A stretch of DNA of 64,000 bases from Euzebya sp. GTDB taxonomy: Bacteria; Actinomycetota; Nitriliruptoria; Euzebyales; Euzebyaceae. The notes below the pieces were generated by a model. That model ran no database searches. It was given only the letters and a program-made list of their open reading frames with translations, and was not told the origin of the DNA. The stretch is taken from positions 35,670 through 99,669 of the forward strand of contig NZ_CAXQBR010000001.1 of NCBI RefSeq assembly GCF_964222135.1, read 5' to 3'. Below are positions 34,417-42,102 of the stretch, one piece after another (the stretch's first letter is position 1; every line of letters begins with the position of its first letter). The position numbers and the translations under genes are program-made.

Positions 34417-35985
34417 TCAGGCCGGCGGCGGGGAGGGGAGCCCGGAGCTCGACCCGTCGCCGGCGGACGACGCCCGCTCGAGCCTCGAGGACGATGCGTC
34501 CGCGAGCTCGCCGAGCCCGCCCTCGCCGATGCGGGACAGGATCGCCTTCAGGTCGATGCCGGTCAGGGACGAGCCGATGGCCAGGCCCTGCTCGAGGTTC
34601 TGGGCCACCGAGTTCACGATCGACGACGCCCCGTCGGTCGACACGACGGTCATGTTGCCGACCTTGCTGAGCGGCTCGCTCGCCGCCCGGACCAGGTCGG
34701 GGAGGATGTCGGCGACCAGCTCGATCACGGCCGCCTGGTTGTAGTGGGCGAACGCGTCGGCGTTCTTCTCACGGGCCTCGGCCTCGGCCTGGCCCTTCGC
34801 GAGGATCGCGGCGGCCTCTGCCTCACCCTCGCGCTGGACGGCGTCGGCGATGGCCTGGCGGCGCGCCTTCTCCGCCTGACCGCGCTTCTCACCCTCGATG
34901 GCCTCGGCCTCGGCGAGCGCGGAGCGCTTGGCCCGCTCGGCCTCACCGGACAGCCGCGCCTGCTCGGCGTCGGCCTGGGCGCGGGCGATCTGCGCGGCCT
35001 GCTCGGCCTCGGCCTCGCGGATCGCGGCGGACTTCCGGCCCTCGGCCTCCTGCTCGACCCGGTAGCGCTCGGCATCGGCGGGCTTGCGGACCTCGGTGTC
35101 GAGCTCGCGCTCCTTCAGCTGCGCACGCCGCTCTGCCACGCGCTCCTGGGCCTGGATGACGTCCTGGTCCTTCGCCGCCTGGGCGATCGGGCCGGCGGCG
35201 CGGGCCTCGGCCTCCGCCGCGTCGGTCTCCGCCTGGATCTCGGCCTTGCGCAGCGCGAGGGTGCGGTTGGCGACGGCGATCTGCTCCTCGGCGCGGATCC
35301 GCTCCTCCTCGGCGGCCTGGCGGGCCTTCGCCTCGGCGATCGCGGCCTCCATCTCGACGCGCGCGGCCTCGGGACGGCCCAGGTCGGCCAGGTACTGGCC
35401 CTCCGCGCGGATGTCCTGCAGCTGGAAGGTGTCGAGGGCGAGCCCCTGGTTGGTGAGGGACGTCTCGGCCTCCTCCGCCACCGCCGAGGCGAACGCCGCG
35501 CGGTCCTTGATGATCTCGTCGACGGTCAGCCGGCCGACGATGGCGCGGAGCGACCCGGCCAGCACCTCCTGGGTGAACGCCTCGATGCCCTGCTGCTGGT
35601 TGAGGAACCGCTGCGCGGCCGCCCGGATCGCGTCGTCGTTCCCGCCGACCTTCACGATCGCGACGCCCTCGAGGTCGACCTTGATGCCCTGGGCGCTGAT
35701 GCCGCCGGTGATGCCCACCGGGATGCGCCGCGACGAGAGGTCGAGGATGTGCAGCTTCTGGACCACCGGCAGCACGAACGTCGAGGCGCCGATGATGACC
35801 CGCTGGCCGGACAGGTCGGTCGACACCTCGCCGGTCTCGGGGTTCCGGACGGGCGAGCCCCCCTTCCGGCCGGTGATGATGTAGGCCTGGTTCGGACCGG
35901 CCACCCGGTAGCGCGAGACCACCAGCAGCACGACCAGGACGAGCACGCCGATGAAGGCGCCTCCGCCGATGAGCAGGGGGTCCAT
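34417..35985 (-). CDS. Flotillin-like SPFH-domain membrane scaffold
   Basis: This 522-residue flotillin has one N-terminal membrane helix (about 5-25), an SPFH/band 7 domain (about 35-210), and a long Ala/Glu-rich coiled coil (about 210-420) with repeated AEAE-type segments. A C-terminal region rich in Ser, Gly and Pro follows. Such proteins organise lipid microdomains and assemble into large oligomers. AAGGAG stands ahead of the ATG at 35985. The nfeD gene lies immediately upstream on the same strand, the classic SPFH-NfeD partner arrangement, but that gene carries a stop codon. Confidence 0.93.
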   Translation of the reverse strand: MDPLLIGGGAFIGVLVLVVLLVVSRYRVAGPNQAYIITGRKGGSPVRNPETGEVSTDLSGQRVIIGASTFVLPVVQKLHILDLSSRRIPVGITGGISAQGIKVDLEGVAIVKVGGNDDAIRAAAQRFLNQQQGIEAFTQEVLAGSLRAIVGRLTVDEIIKDRAAFASAVAEEAETSLTNQGLALDTFQLQDIRAEGQYLADLGRPEAARVEMEAAIAEAKARQAAEEERIRAEEQIAVANRTLALRKAEIQAETDAAEAEARAAGPIAQAAKDQDVIQAQERVAERRAQLKERELDTEVRKPADAERYRVEQEAEGRKSAAIREAEAEQAAQIARAQADAEQARLSGEAERAKRSALAEAEAIEGEKRGQAEKARRQAIADAVQREGEAEAAAILAKGQAEAEAREKNADAFAHYNQAAVIELVADILPDLVRAASEPLSKVGNMTVVSTDGASSIVNSVAQNLEQGLAIGSSLTGIDLKAILSRIGEGGLGELADASSSRLERASSAGDGSSSGLPSPPPA

Positions 35986-36004
35986 CGCAGTCTTCTCCTT
36001 CTCC

Positions 36005-36520
36005 CTAGGGGAGGTCGATCTCGGCGGGGGTCACCACGACCGAGGTGGGGGACAGCACGTCGACGACCACGACCTCGGTGCCGACGTCAATCGTCTGGTC
36101 GGAGCGGGCGGACAGCTTGAGCGGGTGGCCGTGCCGGCTCACGCGCACCTCGCCGAGCCCGCCGGCGCGGATCGGCGTGATGACGCGACCCAGCGCGCCG
36201 CGGAGGTCCGCTGATGTCGGCGTCGCGTCGGTGCGCATGTTCATCAGGCCGCGCGACAGGGTCAAGGCGACCCCGCCCATCACCACGCCGGCGGCGCCGC
36301 CGCCGATCAGGGAGACCCCGAGCGCCATCCCGTTGCCGTCGAACAGCCAGGCGCCGAACCCGAACGCGGCCAGGAACCCGCCGATGACCTAGGTCGAGCA
36401 GAACCCCCCCGCGGCGTCCACCCCGATCGCGTCGAACACCCCGTCGAGGACCTCGCCACCGACCAGGCCGATGACCAGCAACGCGGTGCCCAGCACCCCC
36501 AACAGCAAGAACAGGGTCAC
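36005..36520 (-). pseudogene. NfeD-family gene interrupted by an in-frame TAG
   Basis: The frame from GTG 36520 encodes a typical NfeD N-terminus (VTLFLLLGVLGTALL, then GGEVLDGVFDAIG and GGFCST), meets TAG at 36389-36391, and continues in the same frame with VIGGFLAAFGFGAW, further membrane segments and a C-terminal OB-fold (GLGEVRVSRHGHPL, TEVVVVDV) to the stop at 36005. Joined, the parts make one NfeD protein of about 170 residues; neither part alone does. TACGGT stands 7 nt upstream of the GTG, so the start is convincing. The first downstream restart codon is the ATG at 36328, which would miss two membrane segments. Explanations are point mutation, sequencing error or readthrough. NfeD partners the flotillin encoded next. 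Confidence 0.8.
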
Positions 36521-36527
36521 GCCCTGG

Positions 36528-36533
36528 ACCGTA
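36528..36533 (-). promoter_or_regulatory. Leaderless-type -10 box TACGGT of the nfeD-flotillin operon
   Basis: TACGGT on the minus strand ends 7 nt before the GTG at 36520. Confidence 0.45.
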
Positions 36534-36575
36534 TCGCAGTTGCCGTCCCCCCGTGGGGTCCCCGAGGGGCCTCGG

Positions 36576-36581
36576 TAGGAT
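36576..36581 (+). promoter_or_regulatory. Leaderless-type -10 box TAGGAT
   Basis: TAGGAT ends 8 nt before the ATG at 36590; no ribosome-binding site is present. Confidence 0.5.
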
Positions 36582-36589
36582 CGCCGGCC

Positions 36590-37459
36590 ATGGAACCCGT
36601 CTACACCCCGGTCATCGGCGCGGCGCTGTCGCTGTTCAGGGTGATGGGCTGGAAGGTGGAGGTCCGCGGCGCCGAGCACATCCCCGCCGACGGGCCGGCG
36701 GTGATCGCCAGCAACCACATCGGGTACCTGGACTTCATCTTCGTCGGCTACGGCGCGCGGGACGCCGGTCGGCTGGTGCGCTTCGCGGCGAAGAAGGAGG
36801 TGTTCGACCACCCCGTGAGCGGCCCCCTCATGCGCGGGATGAAGCACCTGCCCGTCGACCGCGACGGCGACCGGATGGCGGTGATGCGCGAGGCGCAACG
36901 TCGGCTGGGCCTGGGCCAGGTCATCGGCATGTTCCCCGAGGGCACGATCAGCCGGTCGTTCATGCCGTCGGGTGCGAAGACGGGCACGGCGCGGATGGCG
37001 ATCGAGGCGGGCGTCCCGCTGATACCCGCTGCGGTGTGGGGCGACCACCGGATCATGACGAAGGGGCGCAAGCCGAACTGGCAGCGGGGCGTCCACATGA
37101 TGGTCGGCTTCGGCCCCGCGGTCGAGTACGACGAGGGCGCGGACACGCGAGAGGTCACCCAACGGATGACCGAGGCGATCACCGACCTGGTCACCGAGCT
37201 CCAGCGCGACTACCCCCAGGTGCCCGCGGACGACGAGGACCGCTGGTGGCTGCCCGCCCACCTCGGCGGCACCGCCCCCACGCCGGAGGAGGCCGAGGCG
37301 ATCGCCCGCGAGGAGCGCATCGCCCGACGACGTGCCCGCAAGGCCGCCCGCGAGGCAGAGGCGGCCACCGCCGGGGACCGCGACGGGACCGCAGCGGTGA
37401 GCGGCGATGACGCCGACCCGATCGAGCCGGACCCGGTGGACCCCGAGACGGGGGGCTGA
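36590..37459 (+). CDS. PlsC-like 1-acylglycerol-3-phosphate acyltransferase
   Basis: This 289-residue membrane-associated acyltransferase has the catalytic NHIGYLD (Asn42, His43, Asp48) and FPEGT (115-119) motifs of the PlsC family, plus VPLIPAAVWG near residue 143. The family adds a fatty acyl chain to lysophosphatidate or related lipids. The last 70 residues form a charged, Ala/Arg-rich tail beyond the domain, perhaps disordered. It diverges from the nfeD-flotillin operon with 69 bp between starts, so lipid synthesis and membrane-domain genes share a regulatory region. Confidence 0.9.
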   Translation: MEPVYTPVIGAALSLFRVMGWKVEVRGAEHIPADGPAVIASNHIGYLDFIFVGYGARDAGRLVRFAAKKEVFDHPVSGPLMRGMKHLPVDRDGDRMAVMREAQRRLGLGQVIGMFPEGTISRSFMPSGAKTGTARMAIEAGVPLIPAAVWGDHRIMTKGRKPNWQRGVHMMVGFGPAVEYDEGADTREVTQRMTEAITDLVTELQRDYPQVPADDEDRWWLPAHLGGTAPTPEEAEAIAREERIARRRARKAAREAEAATAGDRDGTAAVSGDDADPIEPDPVDPETGG

Positions 37460-37561
37460 CGCCAGCCGCGGAGCGGTCCCCCGAGCGGACTCGGTTGATC
37501 TCGATCGGATGTGGGCGGGATCCACCAAGTGGGAGGGGATCCACGCACCCGACCCGCCGGG

Positions 37562-38083
37562 TCAGCCCGCCGTCACCTCCGACGCGACGATGACCGGGCC
37601 GATCTGGCAGAAGGTGGCGATCCCGTCGTCGATGCTGCCGTCCACGGTGATCTGGTCGCCGGCGCGGGCGATCACCTCGCCGTCCCCCGACGCGACCACG
37701 GCGTTGCCGCCGTCGACGGCCAGGTCGGCATCGGGGTCGGCGATCAGCTCGTAGCGCTGCCCGTCGACCTCGATGTAGGCGCAGCCGCCCTCGACCTCCG
37801 CCAACCCGAGCTCACCGGTCACGGGGAACGACACGTCACCCGCCACCTCCAGCCCCTCGGATGCCGACGGGCCCGGCGACCGCACCTCCGACGGCGTGGC
37901 AGCTGGCGGCGGGGTCGAGGGGATCGCCCCGCCGGACGGGGTCTCGGTGACCTGGTCGGCACCACCGCCGTCGGCGTCGGCGCAGGCGGTCAGCAACGCG
38001 GCCGAGCACAGCACGGCCAGGCACAGGGCGGCGAGACGGCGGGACGGTGCTGGTCGGCGGGACGATGCTGGTCGGCGGGCCAT
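37562..38083 (-). CDS. Secreted lipoprotein of unknown function
   Basis: The ATG at 38083 is preceded by GGGAGGA with good spacing and gives 173 residues. An Arg-rich N-region, a hydrophobic stretch and LLTAC (lipidation Cys at about 34) form a lipoprotein signal. A Pro/Thr/Ser linker follows, then a beta-rich domain that includes two cysteines (EGGCAYIEV and ATFCQIGP), likely bridged, and alternating VDG/ARAGDQ turns. Its family is not recognised. Part of the Arg-rich N-region comes from an 18-bp tandem duplication. It diverges from the polymerase gene. Confidence 0.7.
   Translation of the reverse strand: MARRPASSRRPAPSRRLAALCLAVLCSAALLTACADADGGGADQVTETPSGGAIPSTPPPAATPSEVRSPGPSASEGLEVAGDVSFPVTGELGLAEVEGGCAYIEVDGQRYELIADPDADLAVDGGNAVVASGDGEVIARAGDQITVDGSIDDGIATFCQIGPVIVASEVTAG
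38041..38076 (+). repeat. 18-bp tandem repeat in the lipoprotein signal peptide
   Basis: GGGACGRTGCTGGTCGGC is present at 38041-38058 and 38059-38076 with one mismatch. It encodes a repeated Arg/Pro/Ser stretch in the n-region of the signal peptide. Confidence 0.85.
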
Positions 38084-38133
38084 GGAGATCCTCCCAGGGG
38101 TCGGGTTGTGGTCGGTCAGACGCGGGACACGAC

Positions 38134-39888
38134 ATGATCGTTCCCGTGGAGGTGGTCCTGGCACGCACGGTCGACGAGGTCGACTCCTGGCTCGCGGACG
38201 CGGCCGGTTCGCCGTTCCTCGCCGTCGACACCGAGACGACCGGCTGGGACCCCTGGACCGACCGGATCCGGCTCGTCCAGGTCGCCGCCGACCCCTCCCG
38301 TCCCGTCCTGGTCCTCGACCCCACGGCCATCGACCCCGCCGCCCTCGCCCGCCCGCTGGCCGACGACGGTGTGCTGAAGGTGTTCCACCACGCCGCGTTC
38401 GACCTGCGGATGCTGTGGCAGGCCGGGCTGGAGGTGCAGCGCGTCGCCGACACCATGCTGGCCCAGCAGCTGCTCGACTGCGCCGCCCCCGAGCCCGTCG
38501 GCTCCTCCCTCGAGGCGATCGCCCGGCACCGGCTCGACCTCGAGCTCGACAAGTCCGTCCGCGAGACCTTCGTCCTCGGACCGGACCAGGACGGTCCCCT
38601 CACCGACGACCAGATCACCTATGCCGCCACCGACGCGCGGGCCACGTGGGACTGCTTCGCCCAGCAGGTCGGTGAGCTCCGCGAGACCGGCATGGTGGAG
38701 GTGGCGCGCTGCGAGTTCGCCGCGATCGCGCCGCTGGCGGCGATGCAGCTGCGCGGCCTCGGCGTCGACCCCGATGCGTGGCACGCGGTGCTCCGGCGGA
38801 CCGAGGACGCCCTCGACGACCTCGAGTCGGCCGCGCAGGCCGCGTTGGTCACCGACACGTCGCCGCGGACCCTGTTCGGACCCGAGCCGGTCAACCTCGA
38901 CTCCCCGGAGCAGGTGATCGCCGCCCTGGCCCGCGTCGGGGTCGCGGTCGACTCGACCCGGGAGACGGTGCTGGCCGACCACGCCGACCACCCCGCCGTC
39001 GCCGCCCTGTCGGCCTACCGCCAGGCCGCGAAGATCGTCCACGGCTGGGGAGGGGACTGGGTCGAGCGCGCCCGCCACCCCCGCACCGGCCGGGTGCACG
39101 CGAGCGTCCGCCAGATCGTCGGGACGGGCCGGATCGCCCACTCCGACCCCAACCTGACCCAGATCCCCGCCGACCCGGCGTACCGCCGGTGCTTCACCGC
39201 GGACCGGGGGAACGCGCTGGTCGTGGCCGACTACTCCCAGCAGGAGCTGCGGGTGCTGGCTGCCGTGTCCGGCGACGCCGCGCTGACCGCGGTCTTCGCC
39301 GAGGGGGCGGACCTGCACGCCCGCACGGCGTCGACGGTCTTCGGCGTCCCCGCCGACGCGGTCACCCCGGCCCAGCGGAAGGCGGCGAAGGCCCTGAACT
39401 TCGGGCTGATGTACGGCATGGGCGCACCCGGGTTCGCCCGTGCCACCGGCATGTCGCTCCCGGACGCCCGCCGGGCGATGGACGCCTACTTCGCAGGGTT
39501 CCCGCAGGTCGCCTCGTGGCTGCGGCGCACCGAGTCCCAGGCACGGCGAACCCACCGCGTCGCCACCCCGCTCGGGCGGGTCCGCTACCTGGCGACGGCG
39601 GGGACGCTGGCGCGCAACGCGCCGATCCAGGGGGCGGGCGCGGACATGACCAAGCTGGCCGTCGCCGCGGTCGACCGCGCGATCGCCGGTCGCTTCGGCG
39701 GCCAGCGGAGCGCGCCGGTCGGACTGGTCCTCACCGTCCACGACGAGCTGGTCATCGAGGTGCCGGCCGACGATGCCGACGAGGCCGCCGATCTGCTACG
39801 GCGCTGCATGGTCGACGCGGGGCAGCGCGTCCTCGGCGAGGTCCCCGCCGAGGTCGACGTCCGCATCGGCCGTTCCTGGGCCGGCTGA
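38134..39888 (+). CDS. Bifunctional 3'-5' exonuclease / family A DNA polymerase without 5' nuclease
   Basis: This 584-residue protein has a DEDDy-type 3'-5' exonuclease domain (about 5-190; DTETT with Asp32/Glu34, HHAAFDLRML, YAATDA) and a family A polymerase domain. Polymerase motifs are VVADYSQQELRVLA (motif A), RKAAKALNFGLMYGMG (motif B) and TVHDELVIEV (motif C). The 5'-3' exonuclease of full PolA (about 300 residues) is missing. Its exonuclease active-site residues look intact, unlike those of many actinobacterial PolA proteins. Such proteins occur as second polymerases in actinobacteria; a repair or lesion role is inference. The last 93 bp overlap the convergent GGDEF-EAL gene. Confidence 0.9.
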   Translation: MIVPVEVVLARTVDEVDSWLADAAGSPFLAVDTETTGWDPWTDRIRLVQVAADPSRPVLVLDPTAIDPAALARPLADDGVLKVFHHAAFDLRMLWQAGLEVQRVADTMLAQQLLDCAAPEPVGSSLEAIARHRLDLELDKSVRETFVLGPDQDGPLTDDQITYAATDARATWDCFAQQVGELRETGMVEVARCEFAAIAPLAAMQLRGLGVDPDAWHAVLRRTEDALDDLESAAQAALVTDTSPRTLFGPEPVNLDSPEQVIAALARVGVAVDSTRETVLADHADHPAVAALSAYRQAAKIVHGWGGDWVERARHPRTGRVHASVRQIVGTGRIAHSDPNLTQIPADPAYRRCFTADRGNALVVADYSQQELRVLAAVSGDAALTAVFAEGADLHARTASTVFGVPADAVTPAQRKAAKALNFGLMYGMGAPGFARATGMSLPDARRAMDAYFAGFPQVASWLRRTESQARRTHRVATPLGRVRYLATAGTLARNAPIQGAGADMTKLAVAAVDRAIAGRFGGQRSAPVGLVLTVHDELVIEVPADDADEAADLLRRCMVDAGQRVLGEVPAEVDVRIGRSWAG

Positions 39889-41955
39889 GCGCCCGGCTGG
39901 GGAGCTGGACGGCGCGCCCGCAGCCGCCGCCTCGCCCGCGCGGGCGCGCACGTGGTCGGCGAAGGAGTCCCCGTCGAGCCCCTCGGCGAACAGGAACCCC
40001 TGGCCGAGGGCGATGCCCAGCCCGCGGAGCGCCGCCACCTGCTCGTTGCGCTCGATGCCCTCGGCGACCACCTCGACCGCCAGCGCGTCGGCCATGGTCC
40101 GGACCGTGGCGGCGATCGCTCCGAGTGCGGTGTCGCCCCCAGCCAGGCCGGCGACCAGCTCCGGGTCGAGCTTGAGGACGTCGACGGGATGGCGTCGCAG
40201 CTGCTGGATCGACGTGATGCCGCTGCCGAAGCCGTCGATCGCGACCCGCACCCCCCGCTCGCGGAACGCGGCCAGCTGGGTCCGCGCCAGCTCGTCGGAG
40301 TCGAAGGTCCGCTCGTCCACCTCGACGCACAGCGCGTGCGCGGGCAACCCGAACGCGGCGAGGATCGCCGTGGCCCGCTCGGCGACGTCGCCCTCGAGCA
40401 GCTGTGAGGTGGAGAGGTTGAGGTGCAGCCGCAGGCCGGGGGGCAGGGCGGTGTCGGCGGCCCACGCGGCGGCCTGCTCGATCGCCTCGGCCAGCACCCA
40501 GCTGCCCAGCGGCCGCATCAGCCCGGTCTGCTCCGCGACGTCGAGGAACGCACTCGGCGGGATCAGGCCCCGCTGGGGGTGCCGCCAGCGCACCAGGGCC
40601 TCGGCGCCGACCACGCGTCGTGAGGTGAGGTCCATGATCGGCTGGTAGTGGAGGCGCAGTTGGTGCCCCTCGATGGCCGCCCGCAGGGCGTCGTGGGCCA
40701 CCGCGGCCGCGGGTCGGTGCTGCTCGTCCGGCCCGAGCATCTCGACGCGGTTCTTGCCGCGCGCCTTCGCCCGGTACATCGCGTCGTCGGCCCGCGCGAT
40801 CAGGCCCTTCACCGTGTCCTCCGGACCGGACAGCGCCACCCCGATGGAGAAGGACAGCCGGACCTGGCGCCCGCCCGCCTCCTCCAGGCGGACCGGGTCG
40901 TCGAGGGCGGCCCGCACCCGCTCGGCGAGGTTGAGGACGGCGGCCGGGTCCTCGACGTCGTGGGCCACGACCAGGAACTCGTCGCCGCCGAACCGGGCCG
41001 CGACGTCGCCGTCGCGGAGCAGGCTGCGGATCCGGCCGGCGACGACGTGGAGCAGCCGGTCCCCCGCCAGGTGCCCCAGGCTGTCGTTGACCTGCTTGAA
41101 GCGGTCGAGGTCGCAGAACAGCACGCCGACGGGACGTCCGTGCTCGGCGCTGCGGGCGAGGCCCTCGCGCAGGACCTCTTGGAGGTGGGCCCGGTTGGGC
41201 AGCCCGGTCAGGGCATCGGTGATGGCCTCGCGCGCCAGGCGCTGCTCGACGGCCTTCTGGTCCGACGCGTCGCGGGCGACGACGCTGAAGCGGTCGACGC
41301 GTCCGAGCGGGTCGCGGTGGGCGACCAGGACCAGGGAGACCGGCAGTGCCGAGCCGTCCTCGCGGTGCAGCTGGGCGTCACCCGACCAGGTCCCGCGGGT
41401 CGTGGCGTACGGCACCGCGGTCGCCCGCAGCGTCATCCAGCCCTCGACCCCGAACAGCGACGTGGCGTGGAGCTGGCGGACCGGACCGCGTCCCTGCACG
41501 CCGAGGGCCTCGCGCCCGGCGCGGTTCAGGAAGCGCAGGTCCCCCTCGGTCGACATGATCGCGACGACGTCGCTGGTCGACGCGACCACCGTGGCGAGCA
41601 GGGTCGTCTGCTGGCGGACCGACGCGTCGCTGCCCTCCACGATCGTGCCGATGACCGAGCCGGTGCCGTCCGCTGCGGGGCTGAGCGACAGGGCGTGGAC
41701 GTGCTCCTGCCCGTTGGGATCGACGTGGCTGGTGCGGTGCCGCACCGTCGAGCCCACCGCCGGACCGGCGGCCGGCGGATCCAGGGCCAGGTCGAGGTGC
41801 CAGCGGGCACCGGGGGAGATCAGCTGCGCCGCCGCCGCGTTGGCCCAGGTCACCACGCCGTCGGCATCAGCGGTGAACAAGCCCACGTGCGTGTGCGCCG
41901 CCGCCGTGGCAGCGCTGGCGCTGGTCGCTCCCGTCCTTGGTACCGACTGGCTCAC
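39796..41955 (-). CDS. PAS-PAS-GGDEF-EAL c-di-GMP signalling protein with altered EAL metal site
   Basis: This 719-residue cytoplasmic protein has two PAS-like sensor domains (about 20-95 and 120-230), a diguanylate cyclase domain with intact FGGDEF (about 322) and an inhibitory-site RDGD five residues ahead, and an EAL domain with intact EAL (about 452). In the EAL domain the DDFG metal motif is DGFG (about 575) and the ELTE segment is EVDE, so phosphodiesterase activity may be weak or absent. A disordered Ala/Gly/Ser tail is encoded opposite the polymerase gene. GTG 41955 is chosen because GGAGGG lies 5 nt upstream; GTG 41961 is too close to it. Confidence 0.9.
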   Translation of the reverse strand: MSQSVPRTGATSASAATAAAHTHVGLFTADADGVVTWANAAAAQLISPGARWHLDLALDPPAAGPAVGSTVRHRTSHVDPNGQEHVHALSLSPAADGTGSVIGTIVEGSDASVRQQTTLLATVVASTSDVVAIMSTEGDLRFLNRAGREALGVQGRGPVRQLHATSLFGVEGWMTLRATAVPYATTRGTWSGDAQLHREDGSALPVSLVLVAHRDPLGRVDRFSVVARDASDQKAVEQRLAREAITDALTGLPNRAHLQEVLREGLARSAEHGRPVGVLFCDLDRFKQVNDSLGHLAGDRLLHVVAGRIRSLLRDGDVAARFGGDEFLVVAHDVEDPAAVLNLAERVRAALDDPVRLEEAGGRQVRLSFSIGVALSGPEDTVKGLIARADDAMYRAKARGKNRVEMLGPDEQHRPAAAVAHDALRAAIEGHQLRLHYQPIMDLTSRRVVGAEALVRWRHPQRGLIPPSAFLDVAEQTGLMRPLGSWVLAEAIEQAAAWAADTALPPGLRLHLNLSTSQLLEGDVAERATAILAAFGLPAHALCVEVDERTFDSDELARTQLAAFRERGVRVAIDGFGSGITSIQQLRRHPVDVLKLDPELVAGLAGGDTALGAIAATVRTMADALAVEVVAEGIERNEQVAALRGLGIALGQGFLFAEGLDGDSFADHVRARAGEAAAAGAPSSSPAGRSAGPGTADADVDLGGDLAEDALPRVDHAAP

Positions 41956-42102
41956 GAACACCCTCCAGGTGGTGATCCCCTCCTCGGCCAGTATCCCGTC
42001 ACATCGCGCAGCGGCGTATGGCGACTACGGATGGTGTTCAGGTGGCCTGTTGGCACTAGTCGGTCGCGATCGCGGCCGCGCACCCCCGGGTAGGACCTCG
42101 GC

